Positions 9,377 to 17,810 of a stretch of 31,081 nt of DNA are shown here, one piece after another. The stretch is from SM23-32 sp964434535 (GTDB lineage Bacteria; Planctomycetota; Brocadiia; SM23-32). The translations under genes and the position numbers were made by a program. Location of the stretch: positions 1 through 31,081 of the forward strand of contig CAYSWA010000025.1 in assembly GCA_964434535.1 (NCBI GenBank). Direction: 5' to 3'. Below the pieces are notes generated by a model, which did no database searches, was not told where the DNA came from, and saw nothing but the letters and a program-made list of their open reading frames with translations. The first letter of the stretch is position 1; every line of letters begins with the position of its first letter.

Positions 9377-9404
9377 CAATCTTCAATCTCCGATCTGCAA
9401 TCTT
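9377..9404. repeat. Four tandem CAATCTN heptamers
   Basis: CAATCT begins at 9377, 9384 and 9398 and the variant CGATCT at 9391, so four units recur with an exact 7-nt period. A degenerate fifth (CAGTTTG) follows at 9405. The AT-rich block stands out from its GC-rich surroundings. Read in any frame such arrays give heptad-like peptides (KIADRRL on the minus strand), an artefact I recall seeing in proteins predicted from such genomes. It lies between the tRNA-His and mnmG promoters. Confidence 0.7.
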
Positions 9405-9408
9405 CAGT

Positions 9409-9437
9409 TTGGCCCGCCCCGCCGGCGCTGGTACAAT
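9409..9437 (+). promoter_or_regulatory. Promoter of the mnmG operon
   Basis: TTGGCC (9409-9414), 17 nt, TACAAT (9432-9437). The -10 is a five-of-six match. Transcription would begin near 9444, about 35 nt before the GTG start at 9479. Confidence 0.5.
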
Positions 9438-9478
9438 GCCGCTCTGTCCCGCAGTCCCTCCATTGGCGGACCGCACCG

Positions 9479-11338
9479 GTGGAACGTGAGCTCGACTTCG
9501 ACGTCGTGGTCGTCGGCGCCGGTCATGCCGGCTGCGAGGCCGCACTGGCCGCCGCCCGGATGGGCGCCCGGACCTGCCTGCTGACGATCAGCCTGGATGC
9601 CGTCGCGCGCATGAGCTGCAACCCCGCGATCGGCGGCCTCGCCAAGGGCCAGCTCGTGCGCGAGACCGACGCCCTCGGGGGCGAGATGGGCAAGGCCATC
9701 GACGCCACGGGCATCCAGTTCCGCATGCTCAACACCAGCAAGGGCCCGGCCATGCATTCCCCTCGCGCCCAGGCCGACAGGCACGCCTACCACCTGGCGA
9801 TGAAGCGCCGGCTGGAAGCGCAGCAGGGCCTGCTGCTGCGCCAGGGGATGGCGACCGAGCTGCTCGTGGACGACGGGCGAGTGCGCGGGGTGCGCACGCG
9901 TGGCGGGGACGTCTTCCATGGCCGGGCGGTCGTTCTGACGACAGGCACGTTCCTGCGCGGCGTGCTCCACTGCGGGGCGTCGGTCCGGCCGGGCGGGCGC
10001 ATGGGCGAGCCGGCGGCCGAGGGGCTCTCGGAGAGCCTGCAATCGGCCGGCCTGGAGCTCTCCCGCCTCAAGACCGACACGCCCCCGCGGGTCAACGGGC
10101 GCACGGTGGACTGCGCGGGCCTGGAGGAGCAGTCGGGCGACGCCGAGCCGCGCCCGTTCAGCTTCTCCACCCGCCGCATCGAGCGCGGGCAGGTCCCCTG
10201 CTACCTGACCTACACCAACCCGCGCACGCACGAGATCATCCGCGCCGCGCTCGAGCGCGCCCCGCTCTACGACGGCCAGATCGAGGCCGGCCTCGGGCCG
10301 CGCTACTGCCCCTCGATCGAGACCAAAGTGCTGCGCTTCCCCGACCGGGAGCGCCACCAGGTCTTCCTCGAGCCGGAGGGGCTCGGCACGCTCGAGGTCT
10401 ACTGCAACGGCCTGTTCACCAGCCTGCCGCCGGACGTGCAGGACGAGATGATACGGAGCATCCGCGGCCTGGAGAGGGCCGAGATCACGCGCTACGGCTA
10501 CGCGGTCGAGTACGACTGGGTCCCCCCTACCCAGCTCAGGCCGAGCCTGGAGGCCAGGCGCGTCGAGGGCCTCTTCCATGCCGGCCAGATCAACGGCACC
10601 AGCGGCTACGAGGAGGCCGCCGCCCAGGGCCTGCTGGCCGGGATCAACGCCGCCCGCAAGCTCCAGGCCCGGGAGCCGCTCGTGCTCGGGCGCGACGAGG
10701 CATACGCCGGCGTGCTCGTCGACGACCTCGTCACCCGGGGCACCGAGGAGCCCTACCGCATGTTCACCTCCCTGGCCGAGTACCGCCTGCTGCTGCGCCA
10801 GGACAACGCGGACCGGCGGCTGATGAAGTACGGATACGAGAACGGCCTGATCGCCGAGGAGCAGTGGCAGGCCCTCCGGCGCAAGGAAGCGGCCATTGAG
10901 GCGCTCCTGGATTACCTGGAGGCGAAACGGCGCGACGGAAAGACGCTCGCCCAATGGCTGCGGCGTCCCGAGGTGGACCTGGCCCGTCTCAGCGCCGACG
11001 ATCCGGAGCTGGCCCGGCTCGCGGCCGACCCGGCCGTGTGTGAACAGGCCGAGATCGAGACCAAGTACGCCGGCTACCTGGCCCGCCAGCGGGAGCAGGT
11101 CGAGCGCTTCCGCCGCAACGAGGAGCAGCGCATCCCCGGCTGGGTGGACTACGAAAGAGTGCCGCAGCTGCGCGCCGAGGCCCGCCAGAAGCTCGGCCGA
11201 GTCCGGCCCGCCTCGCTCGGCCAGGCCGCGCGCGTCAGCGGCATCTCCCCCGCCGACGTGGCCGTCCTGATGGTGCACATCGAGGGCGGCCGTCGTGAGG
11301 GGATCGCCGCGGGCTCGGACCGGGAGGACAAACGGTGA
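9479..11338 (+). CDS. mnmG: tRNA uridine-5-carboxymethylaminomethyl modification enzyme MnmG
   Basis: A 619-aa FAD protein that, with the GTPase MnmE, installs the carboxymethylaminomethyl group on wobble U34 of several tRNAs. The FAD-binding motif GAGHAGCEAA begins at residue 13. CNPAIGGLAKG places Cys47 and CPSIETK places Cys277, both at the numbering known for the essential cysteines of the E. coli enzyme. That agreement strongly supports GTG 9479 as the start, although only a weak ribosome-binding site (GGCGGA) is seen. HAGQINGTSGYEEAAAQGL and the C-terminal MnmE-binding region (to EGGRREGI) are present, and length is normal. MnmE is not in the window. Its stop overlaps the start of the next gene (GTGA), so translation is probably coupled. 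Confidence 0.96.
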   Translation: MERELDFDVVVVGAGHAGCEAALAAARMGARTCLLTISLDAVARMSCNPAIGGLAKGQLVRETDALGGEMGKAIDATGIQFRMLNTSKGPAMHSPRAQADRHAYHLAMKRRLEAQQGLLLRQGMATELLVDDGRVRGVRTRGGDVFHGRAVVLTTGTFLRGVLHCGASVRPGGRMGEPAAEGLSESLQSAGLELSRLKTDTPPRVNGRTVDCAGLEEQSGDAEPRPFSFSTRRIERGQVPCYLTYTNPRTHEIIRAALERAPLYDGQIEAGLGPRYCPSIETKVLRFPDRERHQVFLEPEGLGTLEVYCNGLFTSLPPDVQDEMIRSIRGLERAEITRYGYAVEYDWVPPTQLRPSLEARRVEGLFHAGQINGTSGYEEAAAQGLLAGINAARKLQAREPLVLGRDEAYAGVLVDDLVTRGTEEPYRMFTSLAEYRLLLRQDNADRRLMKYGYENGLIAEEQWQALRRKEAAIEALLDYLEAKRRDGKTLAQWLRRPEVDLARLSADDPELARLAADPAVCEQAEIETKYAGYLARQREQVERFRRNEEQRIPGWVDYERVPQLRAEARQKLGRVRPASLGQAARVSGISPADVAVLMVHIEGGRREGIAAGSDREDKR

Positions 11339-12360
11339 GGCTCAAGCCCGGCAAGCTGGACCACGAGCTGCTGCGGCGCCTGCTGGAGCGGAACGTCATC
11401 CGCGACGAGCGCGTCGTGATCCCGCCCGCGGTGGGACGGGACGTGGGCGTCGTGCGCCTGGGCGATGCGTGCCTGGTCTTCACCACGGATCCGATCACGT
11501 TCGCCACGGACCGGATCGGGTGGTACACGGTGCACGTCAACGCGAACGACGTGGCGACCGTCGGCGCCCGGCCGCGCTGGTTCCTGGTCACCGCTCTGCT
11601 GCCCGAGAGGGCCGCCGACGAGTCGCTTGTCGAAGGGATCTGGGAGGACATGGGGCGGGCGCTCGCGGAGCTGGAGTGCGACCTGGTCGGCGGGCACACC
11701 GAGGTGACCGTGGCCCTCGACCGGCCGGTCCTGGTCGGCCAGATGATCGGCGAGGTGACGGCCGAACGCCTGGTGGACAAGGCGGCCGCCCGCCCGGGCG
11801 ACCGGGTCCTCCTGACGGCGGGAGTGCCGATCGAGGGGACGGCGATCATGGCGCGAGAGAAGGGCGAGCGCCTCCGCGAGGCGTTTTCGGCCGAGGAGGT
11901 CGAGCGGGCGCGGGGGTTCCTCGACCAGCCGGGCATCAGCGTCGTGCGCGCCGCGCTCGCCGCCTGCGAGGCCGGCCGGGTGAACGCCATGCACGATCCC
12001 ACCGAAGGCGGCGTCGCCACGGGCCTGCGGGAGCTGGCCGAGGCGGCCGGCTGCGGGATGCTGGTGGACGCCGACAGGATCCCCGTGCTCGAACCGGGCG
12101 GCGCCTTCTGCCGGCACTTCGGGCTGGACCCGCTCGGGGTGATCGCGAGCGGCGCGCTGCTGATCTGCGTGGCGCCCGGGGACGCCGGAGCGGTGGCCGA
12201 GGCCGTGCGGTCGACGGGCACGAGCTGCGCCGAGATCGGGGAGGTCCGCCCGCGCGAGGACGGCGTCGTGATGGCCCGAGGCGGCGAGCGCACGCCGATC
12301 CCGACGTTCCCCCAGGACGAGATCACGAAGCTCTTCACCAGTGAGGAAGACGAAAGGTGA
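11335..12360 (+). CDS. AIR synthase-related protein, HypE-like
   Basis: A 341-aa protein with the two-domain AIR-synthase (PurM) fold. The N-terminal ATP-binding half includes FTTDPITF and NANDVATVGARPRWF. The C-terminal half has the HDPTEGGVATGL motif (His220 on). The nearest named relative is HypE, which makes the cyanide ligand of [NiFe] hydrogenases, but HypE ends in a Cys (PRIC) that carries the thiocarboxamide and this protein ends in TSEEDER. It is therefore a HypE-like ATP-dependent enzyme of unknown substrate, not HypE proper. The start GTG overlaps the mnmG stop by 4 nt, with GGGAGG upstream, and its own stop overlaps the next gene in the same way. Confidence 0.85.
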   Translation: MRLKPGKLDHELLRRLLERNVIRDERVVIPPAVGRDVGVVRLGDACLVFTTDPITFATDRIGWYTVHVNANDVATVGARPRWFLVTALLPERAADESLVEGIWEDMGRALAELECDLVGGHTEVTVALDRPVLVGQMIGEVTAERLVDKAAARPGDRVLLTAGVPIEGTAIMAREKGERLREAFSAEEVERARGFLDQPGISVVRAALAACEAGRVNAMHDPTEGGVATGLRELAEAAGCGMLVDADRIPVLEPGGAFCRHFGLDPLGVIASGALLICVAPGDAGAVAEAVRSTGTSCAEIGEVRPREDGVVMARGGERTPIPTFPQDEITKLFTSEEDER

Positions 12361-13178
12361 CGATGAGGAAGATAGCCCTGGCGTTGGCTGTGCCGGCCCT
12401 GGCGCTCTGCTGCGGCGGCTGCGGCGGCGAGGCCGAACGCGAGGCCGAGAGCCTGCGGGCGGAGCTGGCGGTCCTGCGCGCTGAGAACTCCGTGCTCCAG
12501 GGAGGGGTGGACTCGCTCCAGGCGAAGCTGACCGCGCTGAGTGAGGTCCGGGAGCGCCTGGCGCGCGAGCGCGACAAGCTGGCGGAGGAGGTGGAGCGGC
12601 TGAGAGCCGCCGCAGCATCGACCTCGCAGCCCGAGGCGGCGCAGGCTGACTCGCCCGGACTGCCGGTCGCCGAGGTGCGGGATCGGCTGGCGGAGCTGGC
12701 GCGCCTTGCGTTCGAACGCGGCGACTTCGACATGGCGCGCACCGTGGCGCGGAACGCCGCGCGCCTCGGCGACGCATCTGCGCGGCTGCGCTACATCATC
12801 GCCTGCGCCAGCGCCGAGGCGGGCGACGACGAAGAGGCCATGAAGTGGCACCAGCAAGCCCTGGCGGCGCTGGACGCCGCGGAGGAACCGGACCCCGCGC
12901 TGCGGGTCAGGGCGCTGAACAACTGCGCGGCGGCGCTGCTGCGCCTGCAAAGGGCCGAACGCGCCGCGCGGATGCTGAAGGAGGCGGCAACGCTGGAGCC
13001 GGACTTCGCGCCCCTCTACTTCAATCTCGGCCTCGCCTACGCGCGGCACCTGGACCGGCCGGCCGACGCCGTCGAGGCGCTGCGCCTGCACGTGGCCCAC
13101 GGCGGGTCGCGCAGCGAGACGGCACGCGAGCTAATCCGGGAGCTGCAGCGGGGCCGGGCGCCGTCGCCCGAGTCCTGA
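12357..13178 (+). CDS. Probable lipoprotein with coiled coil and TPR repeats
   Basis: A 273-aa protein. Residues 1-22 (MRKIALALAVPALAL then CCGGC) look like a lipoprotein signal peptide, though the lipobox is imperfect and the lipidated Cys could be Cys18, 19 or 22. Residues about 25-85 form a charged heptad coiled coil (ESLRAELAVLRAENSVLQ). A Ser/Gln/Ala-rich linker follows, and then about three TPR-like helical pairs to the end. This suggests an envelope-anchored scaffold; no enzyme motif is seen. The start is GTG 12357 (GTGA overlap) or ATG 12363. It is the last gene of the mnmG operon, yet nothing links it functionally to tRNA modification. Confidence 0.75.
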   Translation: MTMRKIALALAVPALALCCGGCGGEAEREAESLRAELAVLRAENSVLQGGVDSLQAKLTALSEVRERLARERDKLAEEVERLRAAAASTSQPEAAQADSPGLPVAEVRDRLAELARLAFERGDFDMARTVARNAARLGDASARLRYIIACASAEAGDDEEAMKWHQQALAALDAAEEPDPALRVRALNNCAAALLRLQRAERAARMLKEAATLEPDFAPLYFNLGLAYARHLDRPADAVEALRLHVAHGGSRSETARELIRELQRGRAPSPES

Positions 13179-13200
13179 CCCCCCAAGCGCTGCCTTCGTC

Positions 13201-13230
13201 TTGACAGGTCCCGGCGCCACTGGGTACCCT
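13201..13230 (+). promoter_or_regulatory. Promoter of the DUF354 gene
   Basis: A perfect TTGACA (13201-13206), 18 nt, TACCCT (13225-13230), directly after the lipoprotein gene. The predicted leader contains a GTG (13259) in frame, but the better start lies at 13310. Confidence 0.55.
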
Positions 13231-13309
13231 GCGTGGCTCCGCTGCGCGGCACAAGGCTGTGAGGAGCGGGACGGACCCCCAACCGACGACGAGGCATCGG
13301 AGAGCCGCT

Positions 13310-14344
13310 TTGCGCGTCCTGATCGACATCAAGCACCCGGCGGAGGTGCACTTCTTCCGCCACCTCGTCGAGCGCCTGCGGCGGCGTGGCGACGAGGTGC
13401 TGGTCACCGCGCATTATAAGCCGAATGTGGCCGGCCTGCTCGATGCCTTCGACATCCCCCGCGTTTGCCTGAGCCGCGCCTGGCCGACGCCGCTCGGCAT
13501 CGTCTCCACCGTCGCGCTGCGCACGGCGCGGATGCTGCCCCTGGCGCGCAGGTTCCGCCCGCACGTCATGCTGGCGCGGGTCGGGGTCGAGATCGGCGCC
13601 GTGGGGAGGCTCCTCGGCGTGCCGGCCATCTCGTTCGATGAGAACGAGTATGCCGCCTTCCAGCTCGCGCTCTCGAGCCGCCTGGCTCATCGCCTCTGCA
13701 CCGGCTTCGGCTACGAGAAGCCGCTCGGGGCGAAGCAGCTCCGCTTTCGCGCCCTGCCGCAGTTCACCTACACGCACCCGGCCCGCTTCCGGCCGGACAT
13801 GGAGCGGCTGCGGGGCAACGGATTCGACCCGGCCGAGCCTTACGTCGTCTTCCGCCTCGGGGCATGGGCGGCCGTGCACGACATCGGCAAGCGGGGCGCC
13901 TCCGAGCCGGAGGCGCTGGCGCTGATCCGCGCGCTGTCGCAGCACGCCACGGTGATCGCAAGCCGGCCGGGCGGGCTGCCCGATGCGTTCCGGCCGTACG
14001 TGCACCCCGTGGCGCCGGACCGCGTGCTCGACCTGCTCGCCTTCGCCCGGCTCTACGTCGGCGAGGGCGGATCGATGGCGGCCGAGGCCGCGTGCCTGGG
14101 CACGCCCGTGATCTGGATGAGCTGCATCCGCTGCGGCTACCTGAACGTCCTGTCGCGGCGGTACGGACTGGTGGAGCAGACCACCGACCTGGACGAGGTG
14201 CGTCGCAGGGCGATCCGATGGCTCACGGATCCCGCCATGCAGCAGGCGGCCCGGCAGAGGCACCGCCGGCTGCTGGAGGACTCCGAGGACCCGCTGGAGT
14301 TCATGGTCGGGATCGTGGACCGGTTCGGACTGAACGGCGAGTAG
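13310..14344 (+). CDS. DUF354 family glycosyltransferase-like protein
   Basis: A 344-aa protein beginning fMRVLIDIKHPAEVHFF, which is the canonical N terminus of DUF354 proteins. These are GT-B-fold proteins related to MurG/WecB-type nucleotide-sugar transferases, found in surface polysaccharide regions. The C-terminal half has VGEGGSMAAEAACLGTP, resembling the donor-binding GG-x-E region of GT-B enzymes. The start chosen is TTG 13310, with GGAGAG five bases upstream and the conserved family N terminus right after it. GTG 13259 would add 17 residues unlike the family. No membrane segment is evident. Its last 44 nt overlap the 3' end of the convergent membrane protein gene. The specific sugar is unknown. 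Confidence 0.8.
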   Translation: MRVLIDIKHPAEVHFFRHLVERLRRRGDEVLVTAHYKPNVAGLLDAFDIPRVCLSRAWPTPLGIVSTVALRTARMLPLARRFRPHVMLARVGVEIGAVGRLLGVPAISFDENEYAAFQLALSSRLAHRLCTGFGYEKPLGAKQLRFRALPQFTYTHPARFRPDMERLRGNGFDPAEPYVVFRLGAWAAVHDIGKRGASEPEALALIRALSQHATVIASRPGGLPDAFRPYVHPVAPDRVLDLLAFARLYVGEGGSMAAEAACLGTPVIWMSCIRCGYLNVLSRRYGLVEQTTDLDEVRRRAIRWLTDPAMQQAARQRHRRLLEDSEDPLEFMVGIVDRFGLNGE

Positions 14345-16025
14345 CGCCTGACATGTGCGGCACGCGGGCGACCCGCCCTTCCCAGGGGGGCACGTCCAGT
14401 TTCCGAGGGCGCTCGCCCGTCACGTCATAGAGCTCGTAGTAGGGATTTCTCTGCGTGACGGGCTCGCCGGCGACCCATTCCTGAAGCCACGGCACGCGGA
14501 AGTGCCAGACCCTCCAGGGCGATATCGGCGGGCGGTGGATGTAGTACTTCACACCGTGCTCGCGGGCCCAGGAGGCGAGCTCCTCGTCCGGCCCATCGGG
14601 GACCAGGCGGATCGGCACGACCACGATTGACCTGTCCAATAGCAGCACCAGGCCCCGTTCGTCGAAGAGGCGCCCCAGGGTCGGGCTGACGCCGGTGAAG
14701 ACGCGCGGTATCGCCGGGCGCCCCACCTCGCCATCGGCCACGCCCTGTTCGTTCAGGTAGCGGGCGATGCCGATGAGCGCTCTGGCCTGGCCGGCGAGGT
14801 AGGCGCCGTAGAAGTCATCGGAGTGCAGGACGTAGGCGTCCACCGCCCAGAGCGGTATGTTCGCCATGGCAATGGCCGCATACAGGCCGACGGTGATCAC
14901 GCCGGCGGCCTTCCTCCAGGATCCGTCCGACCCGAACTGCCCCAGGCGGTCCACCCCTTCCAGCAGCCCCAGGATCAGAAACGGCGCCACGGGGACGATG
15001 TAGCGGGCATGCGGCGAGGCCCAGAATCCGATGAAGACGAACGCATAGGCCGCCCCGCCCGCCACGACCCACCGGCGCCGGCGCAGCCGTGCGACCAGCC
15101 CGAGCGCGAACAGGATCCAGAGCGGCCAGCCGGCCAGGTTCGAAAGCACCCAGACGGGCCTGAGCGAAGTGCCGAGGCTCGCCGGCTCGGCCAGCAGGCG
15201 GCAGAACCAGACGCCGCCGTCCGGCAGCCGGCGATGGAACGTCTGCAGCCTCGCCGCGATCCCGTGCTCTCGGGCGGCGTAGGTCACCGTCTCGCTCGCC
15301 CAGCTCTGGGGGTCCGTTCGCGCGCCGAGCCCCCACCGCAGGGTGAAGAACACCCCGAGCATGAGCACGCTCACCAGCGCCGCGCAGACCCAGAGCCGGT
15401 TCCAACGCGGGCGCAGCCGCCCCGAGAGCAGCGCGCCGACGATGAGCGGCCCGAGAAGGACGCCCGGCCAGCGCACGAAAATGACCGCTGCGCAGAGCCC
15501 CAGAAGCAGCGGCACCCGCCAGCTCGCACGGCGACCCTCGTTCAGATGCATCGCCACCAGCACGGCGGCGGCCCCGAGCAGGCAGAACAGGCCCTCCGTG
15601 TGCTGGAGGAACGTGCGCCGGTAGACCGGCGAGATGACGCCCACGATGAGGCAGATGATGAAGGCCCGCCGCGGCGTGGTCAGCCGCAGCAGGACCCGGT
15701 GGAAGACGAGCAGCGCCCCGAGCATCAGGCACATCGGCACGAGGTTAAGGAACCGGAACGAGGTGGAGATGCGCATCGCGCCCGAAAGCAGCAGCGGCCA
15801 GCCGGGGGGTATGGCCTGCACGGGCAGGCCGTTGAAGGTAAAGCCGCGTCCCAGCGCCAGGTTGCGCGAGATCGCGATGTAGAGGTCGGCGTCGGAGATC
15901 GGCACCCATTGCCCGTTCTGCAGCGCGCCGTAGTAGAGCCCGAGGACGAGCATGAGGGTCAGGCCCGCCTTCCACGTCTGCGGCGTCAGGTCCGCTTTGA
16001 GGAGCTTGGCGTCGTCTTCGATCAT
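14301..16025 (-). CDS. Multi-pass membrane protein, GT-C/GT39-like
   Basis: A 574-aa protein with about ten to twelve hydrophobic segments between residues 20 and 415 and a soluble C-terminal part. An acidic pair in VPISDADLYIAIS (Asp45, Asp47) just after the first membrane segment matches the first-loop Asp motif of lipid-phosphosugar-dependent GT-C glycosyltransferases such as PMT/ArnT. The C-terminal domain (about 430-574) is unlike anything I can name. The likely role is transfer of a sugar from a polyprenyl-phosphate donor on the outer side of the membrane; the family call is weak. The start ATG at 16025 has no clear ribosome-binding site. It is divergent from the phosphatase gene and convergent with the DUF354 gene. 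Confidence 0.7.
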   Translation of the reverse strand: MIEDDAKLLKADLTPQTWKAGLTLMLVLGLYYGALQNGQWVPISDADLYIAISRNLALGRGFTFNGLPVQAIPPGWPLLLSGAMRISTSFRFLNLVPMCLMLGALLVFHRVLLRLTTPRRAFIICLIVGVISPVYRRTFLQHTEGLFCLLGAAAVLVAMHLNEGRRASWRVPLLLGLCAAVIFVRWPGVLLGPLIVGALLSGRLRPRWNRLWVCAALVSVLMLGVFFTLRWGLGARTDPQSWASETVTYAAREHGIAARLQTFHRRLPDGGVWFCRLLAEPASLGTSLRPVWVLSNLAGWPLWILFALGLVARLRRRRWVVAGGAAYAFVFIGFWASPHARYIVPVAPFLILGLLEGVDRLGQFGSDGSWRKAAGVITVGLYAAIAMANIPLWAVDAYVLHSDDFYGAYLAGQARALIGIARYLNEQGVADGEVGRPAIPRVFTGVSPTLGRLFDERGLVLLLDRSIVVVPIRLVPDGPDEELASWAREHGVKYYIHRPPISPWRVWHFRVPWLQEWVAGEPVTQRNPYYELYDVTGERPRKLDVPPWEGRVARVPHMSGATRRSVRTGPRSRP

Positions 16026-16086
16026 CTGCCGTGTCTAACAGGCGTCCGGTTGGAAATGCCGGGCGAGGTGGCTTCACCGCCTCTGC

Positions 16087-16115
16087 TTGAAGCGGGCGCG
16101 AAGGGCACGTATTCT
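16087..16115 (+). promoter_or_regulatory. Promoter of the phosphatase/synthetase/PPTase operon
   Basis: TTGAAG (16087-16092), 17 nt, TATTCT (16110-16115). The opposite strand reads TAGAAT over 16111-16116, a good -10 for the divergent membrane-protein gene but without a clear -35, so this 132-nt gap may hold overlapping divergent promoters. Confidence 0.5.
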
Positions 16116-16157
16116 ACAGCCTCGCCGGGGTGGAAGCCATCGAACGGGATACGGTGT

Positions 16158-17780
16158 ATGAGCAAGGTTCTTGTCATCGGCCTGGACGCGGGCACGTTCG
16201 CGCTGGTGCGCCCGTGGGCCCGGGAGGGCCACCTGCCGAACCTGGCGCGCCTGATGCGCGAAGGCGCCGCCGGCCCGCTGCGCAGCACGCTGCCGCCCTG
16301 CTCCCCGGCCGCCTGGAGCACGTTCGCCACCGGCGTCAACCCCGGCCGGCACGGCATCCTCGGCTTCCATCAGTTCGGCCCGGACTCCTACGAGCCGCGC
16401 CTGATGAGCGGCGCCGAGCGCCGCGAGCCGGCTTTCTGGGAGATCGCCGGCGAGCACGGCATCCGGGGCGGCGTCCTGAACCTGCCCTTCACCTACCCTC
16501 CCCGGCCCTACAACGGGTTCATCATCGGCGGCATGATGACACCGCGGCTCAGCGCGCGCATGGCCGAGCCGGCGTCGGCGTTCGAGGATCTGATGGCCGC
16601 CAGCCCGCGCTACGCGATCGACGTCGACCTGATAACGGCGCCGGGGACGCGGCCCGAGGCGTTCCTCGGGCGCGCCCTGGCCAACCTCGACGCGCGGCTC
16701 GACGCCGCGCTCGCCCTGCTGCGCAAGCATCGGCCGGAGCTTTTCTGCGTGGTCTTCGTGGCCGCTGATCGCGTCAGCCACTACTTCTGGAGCTACATGG
16801 AGCGCGACGGCGGGGGCCGCCTGGCCGAGGCGGTGCGGACCACTTACGAGAGGCTCGACGAGGCCGTCGGCAGGCTCGTCGATGAAGCGGGCGACGACAC
16901 CGACGTGCTGGTCGTCTCGGACCACGGCGCCTGCGGGCTGCGCTGGGGCCTGAGCGTGAGGGCGGCGCTGGCAGGGGCAGGACTGCTGGTTGAGCGACGG
17001 CCCGGCCTCACGGGGTGCCTGAAGGCCGCTGCGGTGAGGGCGTTCGCCCATCGCGCGCCGAGTTCGCTGAGGCGCACCGTGGCCGGGCTCTTCCCGGCGG
17101 CGGCGCGGGGCGCGGCCGGGGCGCTCGCCTGCGGCGGCATAGACTTCCGCCGCACCAGGGCATACCCGACCGGCCTGACCCGAGGCGTCTTCGTGAACGT
17201 GCGCGGGCGCCAGCCCCTCGGCACCGTCTCGCCCGGTGCCGAGTACGAGGCGGCCCGGCAAGAGGTGATCGCCGCCCTGACGGCGCTGCGCGACCCCGAC
17301 ACGGGCGCCCCGGCGCTGCGGGCGGTGCACCGACGGGAGGAGGTCTGGTCGGGCCCCTGCCTGGAGCAACTGCCGGACCTCGTCATCGAGCCGGAGGCGG
17401 GCGGCTACGCGATGCGAACCTTCGCGGCCGAGCCTCACGGCGAGGTCTTCTACGCGCTGCCGCAAGCCACGTGGGATGCCCTGGAGCGCTCCGGAGGCCA
17501 CCACCCCGACGGCCTGCTGATCGCCGCCGGACCGCGCGTGCGCAAGGCGAACGTAACGGACGCGCGCATCATCGACGTGCCGGCTACGATCCTGGCGCTG
17601 CTCGGCTGCCCGATACCCGAGAGCTTCGAGGGCCGCGTGTTTTCCGAGATGCTGACGGACGACGTAAAGGCGGCCGCCGGAGCCGCGTCTTCGGCCAGGA
17701 GCGAGCCGCCCGGTCGGGCCCCCGCCGGCAGCGATCGGGCGGCGGTCGAGAAGCGCCTGCGCGGGCTCGGTTACATGTGA
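16158..17780 (+). CDS. Alkaline phosphatase superfamily phosphodiesterase/phosphatase
   Basis: A 540-aa member of the type I phosphodiesterase/nucleotide pyrophosphatase branch. Two-metal site residues can be placed: Asp10 (IGLDAG), Ser49 at the nucleophile position (PPCSPAAWSTF; Thr is more usual), Asp204 and His208 (AADRVSHYFW), Asp255-His256 (SDHG) and His448/His449 (GGHHPDG). ATGVNPGRHGILGF is characteristic. The C terminus RLRGLGYM resembles the ending of many such proteins in planctomycete-like genomes. The substrate is unknown; relatives hydrolyse phosphodiesters or phosphoglycans. No signal peptide is seen. ATG 16158 is chosen because the metal-binding strand follows at once; the ribosome-binding site is poor. 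It precedes the adenylation-carrier-thioesterase gene by 30 nt. Confidence 0.87.
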   Translation: MSKVLVIGLDAGTFALVRPWAREGHLPNLARLMREGAAGPLRSTLPPCSPAAWSTFATGVNPGRHGILGFHQFGPDSYEPRLMSGAERREPAFWEIAGEHGIRGGVLNLPFTYPPRPYNGFIIGGMMTPRLSARMAEPASAFEDLMAASPRYAIDVDLITAPGTRPEAFLGRALANLDARLDAALALLRKHRPELFCVVFVAADRVSHYFWSYMERDGGGRLAEAVRTTYERLDEAVGRLVDEAGDDTDVLVVSDHGACGLRWGLSVRAALAGAGLLVERRPGLTGCLKAAAVRAFAHRAPSSLRRTVAGLFPAAARGAAGALACGGIDFRRTRAYPTGLTRGVFVNVRGRQPLGTVSPGAEYEAARQEVIAALTALRDPDTGAPALRAVHRREEVWSGPCLEQLPDLVIEPEAGGYAMRTFAAEPHGEVFYALPQATWDALERSGGHHPDGLLIAAGPRVRKANVTDARIIDVPATILALLGCPIPESFEGRVFSEMLTDDVKAAAGAASSARSEPPGRAPAGSDRAAVEKRLRGLGYM

Positions 17781-17810
17781 GCGATACCCCAGGAGGAGCT
17801 CCCGCCCCCG

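Noticed and set aside
11335..12360. Hydrogenase maturation factor HypE
   Set aside because: There is no C-terminal PRIC-type Cys and no other hyp or hydrogenase gene in the window.
13259..13309. GTG start for the DUF354 protein
   Set aside because: The 17 extra residues do not resemble the family; the TTG at 13310 has a ribosome-binding site and gives the conserved N terminus.
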